Assembly: GCF_014196305.1 (NCBI RefSeq)
Contig: NZ_JACIDJ010000011.1
Location: forward strand, 1 to 64,000
Origin: Roseococcus suduntuyensis
GTDB taxonomy: Bacteria > Pseudomonadota > Alphaproteobacteria > Acetobacterales > Acetobacteraceae
DNA length: 64,000 nt
Direction: 5' to 3'
The notes beneath the pieces are model-generated. The model searched no databases and was not told the origin of the DNA. It saw nothing but the letters and a program-made list of their open reading frames with translations. The translations under genes and the position numbers were made by a program. Shown here in pieces: positions 59,609-64,000 of the stretch; the stretch's first letter is position 1; each line of letters opens with the position of its first letter.

Positions 59609-59630
59609 CGGAGGGGGCCGGGACCCTCCG
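59609..59630 (-). promoter_or_regulatory. Hairpin in front of the histidine kinase ATG
   Basis: CGGAGGG and CCCTCCG (59609-59615 and 59624-59630) form a 7-bp perfect stem with an 8-nt loop, immediately before the ATG at 59604. On the minus-strand mRNA the GGAGG sequence is inside the stem, so the hairpin may limit kinase translation relative to the regulator. Confidence 0.35.
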
Positions 59631-59637
59631 CCAAGCC

Positions 59638-60318
59638 TCAGCCCTCGGCGCGGATCATGTAGCCGGCGTTGCGCACCGTATGGATCAGAGGCTTGTCGAA
59701 GCCGCGGTCGAGCTTCTGCCGCAGGCGCGACACATGCACGTCGATCACGTTGGTCTGCGGGTCGAAATGGTAGTCCCAGACCTTCTCCAGCAGCATGGTG
59801 CGGGTGACCACCTGGCCGGCATGGCGCATCAGATGCTCCAGCAGGCGGAATTCGCGGGGCTGCACGTCGATCTTCTTGCCCGCCCGGGTCACGGTGCGGC
59901 TGAGCAGGTCCAGCTCCAGGTCGGCCACCTTGAGGCGCGTGACGGGTGCCTCGCTGGAGGGGCGGCGGCCCAGCGCCTCGCAGCGCGCGAGCAGCTCGGC
60001 GAAGGCGAAGGGCTTCACCAGGTAGTCATCGCCGCCGGCCTTGAGGCCGCGCACCCGCTCATCCACGCCGGACAGCGCCGAGAGGAACAGCACGGGCGTG
60101 CGGTTATCCTGCTGGCGCAGGGTTTCCACGATGCGCACGCCATCCACGCCGCCGGGCAGCATGCGGTCCAGCACCAGAAGGTCGAAGGCCTCCGAGGCGG
60201 CGAGGAACAGGCCGTCGCGGCCATTCCCGGCCTGCTCGACGGTGTGCCCGGCCTCCTGGAGGCCCTTCTTCACGAAGCGGGCGACCTCGACATCGTCCTC
60301 CACCAGCAGGATCCGCAT
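59638..60318 (-). CDS. OmpR-family response regulator
   Basis: This 226-residue regulator has a receiver domain with acidic pocket Glu7-Asp8-Asp9, phosphorylated Asp51 (LVLDRMLPGG) and the conserved Lys in YLVKPFAF. A winged-helix OmpR/PhoB DNA-binding domain follows (QPREFRLLEHLMRHAGQVVTR to HTVRNAGYMIR). It is first in the operon with the histidine kinase. The DegQ-like protease gene lies 149 bp upstream on the same strand and could be a target, as in envelope-stress systems; that is inference. Confidence 0.94.
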   Translation of the reverse strand: MRILLVEDDVEVARFVKKGLQEAGHTVEQAGNGRDGLFLAASEAFDLLVLDRMLPGGVDGVRIVETLRQQDNRTPVLFLSALSGVDERVRGLKAGGDDYLVKPFAFAELLARCEALGRRPSSEAPVTRLKVADLELDLLSRTVTRAGKKIDVQPREFRLLEHLMRHAGQVVTRTMLLEKVWDYHFDPQTNVIDVHVSRLRQKLDRGFDKPLIHTVRNAGYMIRAEG

Positions 60319-60467
60319 GGGCTGTTCCGTTTCCGTCCTTGTCGGGCGATGGGTCGCGGGCCGGCGCCGCCGCCGGGGAAACCCGGGGTTGCGGCCCCGG
60401 CGGCCGCCTCATCGAAAGGATTCTAGCCGAAAAGCCCGTCGGGCGAAATCTCCCGCACGATTCGGGC

Positions 60468-61544
<1,077 letters not shown>

Positions 61545-61665
61545 GACGGGTCCGGATTCTCCTGGGGCGCCCGGGGAGGGCGCCTTGGGGTGTTGTGCAG
61601 GGGCCGGCGGCACGCCGGCACCGTGGAAGGTTGGTCGCGCAAGGCCTTGCGTCAACCGAGCGCGC

Positions 61666-62304
61666 TCAGCGGTCCGGATGCTCGCGCCCCGGGCGGCCCT
61701 TGTAGGCCGGCAGGCTCCAGCCGCGCAGCAGGGCCAGGGCGCGGATCAGCAGGCAGGTCAGCACGCCCAGCGCGAAGGCGGGCTCACGCCACAGCCCGGC
61801 CTGGGTCAGCATGACGAAGCCCGCGGCCCCGGCGGCGGCGGCGGTGACGTAGATCTCGCGCCGCAGGATCAGCGGCACCTCGTTGCTGATCACGTCGCGG
61901 ATGATGCCGCCGAAGGTGGCCGTCACCACGCCCAGCAGCACCGCGGCCCAGGGGGCGGCGCCGGCTTCCAGCGCGATCTCGGCGCCCGCCACCGCGAAAA
62001 GGGAAAGCCCCACCGCATCGGCCCAGAGCAGGGCGCGGAAACGGTTCTCGACCCGGTGCGCGATGAAGAAGACGAGAAGCCCGGCGGCGGCGGCAACCCC
62101 CACCACCTCCGGCGCGCGCAGCCAGAAGACCGGGGTGTTGCCCAGCAGCAGGTCCCGCAGCGTGCCGCCGCCGAAGCCGGTCACGCAGGCGAGGAGCACG
62201 AAGCCCACCGCGTCCATCTCCTTGCGCGAGGCGACCAGCGCGCCGGAGGCCGCGAAGACCGCGATGCCCGCCATGTCCAGCCATGGCAGCCATTGCTCCA
62301 GCAT
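61666..62304 (-). CDS. TRIC/YicG-family membrane protein (UPF0126)
   Basis: This 212-residue inner-membrane protein has seven hydrophobic segments made of two repeats. Each repeat carries the family glycine motif, GFGGGTLRDLLLG and TFGGIIRDVISNE. Members are trimeric cation channels or small-molecule permeases. The C-terminus is short and basic (YKGRPGREHPDR). It starts 2 bp after the MFS gene stop on the minus strand, so the two are co-transcribed. Confidence 0.9.
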   Translation of the reverse strand: MLEQWLPWLDMAGIAVFAASGALVASRKEMDAVGFVLLACVTGFGGGTLRDLLLGNTPVFWLRAPEVVGVAAAAGLLVFFIAHRVENRFRALLWADAVGLSLFAVAGAEIALEAGAAPWAAVLLGVVTATFGGIIRDVISNEVPLILRREIYVTAAAAGAAGFVMLTQAGLWREPAFALGVLTCLLIRALALLRGWSLPAYKGRPGREHPDR

Positions 62305-62306
62305 GG

Positions 62307-63521
62307 CTATTCGGCCGGCTGCATCCGGGGTGCGGGGGCCGTCATGCCCCGCGCCGCACCGGCGCAGAGCAGGGAGAGCCCCAGCAGCACCGCGACCGTG
62401 GGCAGCACCATCCAGGCGAAGCCGAGATCAATCAGGAAGCCCATGGGCACGGGCATGAGGGCGGAGCCCAGCGGCAGCCCGGCGCTGACGAAGCCGAACA
62501 CCTTGCCGACCTCGCCGGGGGGGCAGGCCTCCTTCAGCATCACGTCGCGCGGGGTGCGGGAGGCGCCGAGGCACAGCCCCGCCGCGAAGGCCACCGGCAG
62601 CAGCAGCCACTGGCCCCAGTCCACCAGGCCCATGGAGAGGATCAGCGCCATGGAGACGCCGGTCAGCACCACGACGAAGCCCAGCAGGTTGCCGCCCTTC
62701 TTGTCGGCCCACCAGCCGCCGACCAGCGTGCCGCCCGTGGCACCCGCCATGTAGCCCGTGAGCGCCACGGAGGCGATGGCGACCGGCGTGGCCCAGAGCA
62801 CCCCCAGGACGGTGATGAGGAAGGCCGTCACCCCCGAGCCCGCCATGGCCGAGAGCAGGAAGAAGGCGAAGAAGGCCAGGATGGGCTTCGAAGTCAGCAG
62901 CCGCGCCCCGCCCACGGGCTTGGGGCCGCGGGCCTTGGGCTGGTCGCTCAGGATGCGCGATTGCAGCAGGATGGCGCCCACCACCGGCACGCCCAGCAGC
63001 CCCACCAGCAGCAGCGCCCCGCGCCAGTCCATCACCAGCAGCAGCGTGGCGATGACGGGCGGCGCCATGGCGAAACCGAGATTGCCCGTGAAGGTGTGCA
63101 GCGCGAAGGCGCGGCCCATGAATTCCTTCCGCACCGAGCCCGCCAGGATGGCGTAGTCGGCCGGGTGGATCACGGAATTGCCCACGCCCGAGAGCACCGC
63201 CAGCACCAGGATCAGACGGTAGTCGTTCACGAAGGCCATGGCGGCGATGGACAGCGCCATCAGCAGCGTGCCGCCCACCAGGTAGGGCCGTGCGCCATGC
63301 CGGTCCACGAGGAAGCCCACGGGCGTCTGCAACAGGGCGGTCACGCCGCTCATCAGCGCGACCGACAGGCCCAGCATGGCGAAGGAGACGTCGAACTCAG
63401 CCCGCCAGGCGAGAAACAGCGGCGGCAGGCAGAGCACGTAGAAATGGCTGAGGAAATGCCCGGTCCCGATCAGGGCGCAGATCTGCGCGTCGCGGCGGGG
63501 GGACAGGGTCGTTTCGCTCAT
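62307..63521 (-). CDS. MFS transporter, fosmidomycin-resistance-like
   Basis: This 404-residue carrier has about twelve membrane segments and a central basic loop (SDQPKARGPKPVGG). N-terminal IGTGHFLSHFYVLCLPPLF with conserved His residues and GFLVDRHGARPYLVGG place it near the Fsr/fosmidomycin resistance group. The substrate is unknown. The ATG at 63521 gives MSETTLSPRRD just before the first helix. It precedes the TRIC-type gene and follows tsaD by 31 bp. Confidence 0.87.
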   Translation of the reverse strand: MSETTLSPRRDAQICALIGTGHFLSHFYVLCLPPLFLAWRAEFDVSFAMLGLSVALMSGVTALLQTPVGFLVDRHGARPYLVGGTLLMALSIAAMAFVNDYRLILVLAVLSGVGNSVIHPADYAILAGSVRKEFMGRAFALHTFTGNLGFAMAPPVIATLLLVMDWRGALLLVGLLGVPVVGAILLQSRILSDQPKARGPKPVGGARLLTSKPILAFFAFFLLSAMAGSGVTAFLITVLGVLWATPVAIASVALTGYMAGATGGTLVGGWWADKKGGNLLGFVVVLTGVSMALILSMGLVDWGQWLLLPVAFAAGLCLGASRTPRDVMLKEACPPGEVGKVFGFVSAGLPLGSALMPVPMGFLIDLGFAWMVLPTVAVLLGLSLLCAGAARGMTAPAPRMQPAE

Positions 63522-63552
63522 GGTTTCATGGTGCGCCGGCACCCCAGCCCGG

Positions 63553-64000
63553 TCAATGCGGAACCGCCAGCTCGTCCAGCGGCCAGCGGGGGCGCGGGGC
63601 AAGGTCCATCGGGTCCCGCTGCCCGGCGCGCAGCCGCTCCAGCCCTGCCCAGGCGACCATCACGGCATTGTCGGTGCAAAGGCGCAAGGGCGGCGCCAGC
63701 AGGTGCAGGGGGGTGGCGGCGGCCAGCGCCGCCCGCACCGCCTGGTTGGCCGCGACGCCGCCCGCCACCACCAGCGCCGTGGCGTCCGGCAGCATCGCAT
63801 GGGCGTGGCGGGCGCGGTCGGCCAGCACGGCGGCGACGCTGGCCTGGAAGCTGGCCGCGATGTCGGCATGGGCGAAGCCCTTGCCCACCGCCTGGGCCAC
63901 CGCCGTCTTGAGCCCGGAGAAGGAGAAGTCGCACCCCACCCGCCCCAGCAGCGGACGAGGCAGGGGCACGGCGCGGGCGTCGCCCGTGGCCGCCAGCCGT
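63553..64000 (-). CDS. tsaD: tRNA N6-adenosine threonylcarbamoyltransferase TsaD, partial
   Basis: The window holds only the C-terminal 148 or so residues; the 5' part lies beyond position 64000. The segment [22 protein letters not shown], the glycine loop [14 protein letters not shown] and [13 protein letters not shown] are diagnostic for TsaD/Gcp. With TsaB, TsaE and TsaC it forms the t6A modification at position 37 of ANN-decoding tRNAs. The frame is open to the window edge and there is no sign of disruption. Confidence 0.93.
   Translation of the reverse strand, partial: RLAATGDARAVPLPRPLLGRVGCDFSFSGLKTAVAQAVGKGFAHADIAASFQASVAAVLADRARHAHAMLPDATALVVAGGVAANQAVRAALAAATPLHLLAPPLRLCTDNAVMVAWAGLERLRAGQRDPMDLAPRPRWPLDELAVPH

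Overview
The window is about 70% G+C, is densely packed with genes and carries many 4-base ATGA overlaps. Its gene content points to a Gram-negative alphaproteobacterium, most likely a Roseomonas-like member of the Acetobacteraceae. Supporting signs are a DUF1674/SdhAF4-type protein, a DUF1491 protein, minCDE, a tripartite-tricarboxylate (Bug-type) binding protein, and a GlgE with an extra N-terminal amylase-like domain. This placement is inferred from gene content, not from a marker gene. I saw no tRNA, rRNA, CRISPR array, insertion sequence, prophage or defence locus.

Layout. 0.1-3.3 kb (minus): XRE-type regulator, Smr nuclease domain protein, lutC and lutB. 3.4-5.6 kb: a class III aminotransferase facing a voltage-gated K+ channel. 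6.0-21.4 kb (plus): a six-gene trehalose/alpha-glucan operon, glgE - treS/maltokinase fusion - glgB - glgX - treZ - treY. 21.4-23.6 kb (minus): HpnG-like phosphorylase, AtzE-like amidase and a 59-residue AtzG-like partner. 23.9-25.9 kb (plus): CaiB/BaiF CoA-transferase and HMG-CoA lyase, ending in a 25-bp tandem repeat. 26.1-32.2 kb: a small membrane protein, a chemotaxis receptor, rplY-pth-ychF, a 206-bp palindromic element, a DUF1674 gene and htpX. 32.4-36.8 kb (plus): Bug-type binding protein, ThDP enzyme, 3-hydroxyacyl-CoA dehydrogenase-like protein and SDR. 36.9-38.6 kb (minus): copD, copC and a RidA protein. 38.7-43.2 kb (plus): two tandem M20 amidohydrolases, an MFS carrier and a glutathionyl-hydroquinone reductase. 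43.3-49.2 kb (minus): allophanate hydrolase, alpha/beta hydrolase, D-2-hydroxyacid dehydrogenase, P1B ATPase and thioesterase. 49.3-56.6 kb (plus): minCDE, a serine hydrolase, a YifB ATPase, gamma-glutamyltransferase and two tandem secreted paralogues. 56.6-64 kb: DUF1491 protein, a small basic protein, metallophosphoesterase, a two-component system, a DegQ-like lipoprotein protease, a TRIC-type channel, an MFS transporter and the 3' part of tsaD, which runs off the window.

How genes work together. The large operon can run a closed trehalose-glucan cycle: TreS and maltokinase make maltose-1-phosphate from trehalose, GlgE polymerises it, GlgB branches and GlgX debranches, and TreY/TreZ turn linear glucan back into trehalose. 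The ThDP enzyme/dehydrogenase/SDR group and the CoA-transferase/HMG-CoA lyase pair look like catabolic modules with unassigned substrates. The M20 pair, the amidases and allophanate hydrolase suggest salvage of nitrogen from amide or ureido compounds.

The least ordinary features are: (i) a chain of three five-codon minicistrons, made by a 14-bp tandem repeat, linking the thioesterase stop to the P1B ATPase start; (ii) the two-fold symmetric palindromic element after ychF; (iii) the apparently catalytically dead GH13 domain on GlgE; (iv) two tandem duplications that span stop codons, one at the HMG-CoA lyase gene and one at the metallophosphoesterase gene.
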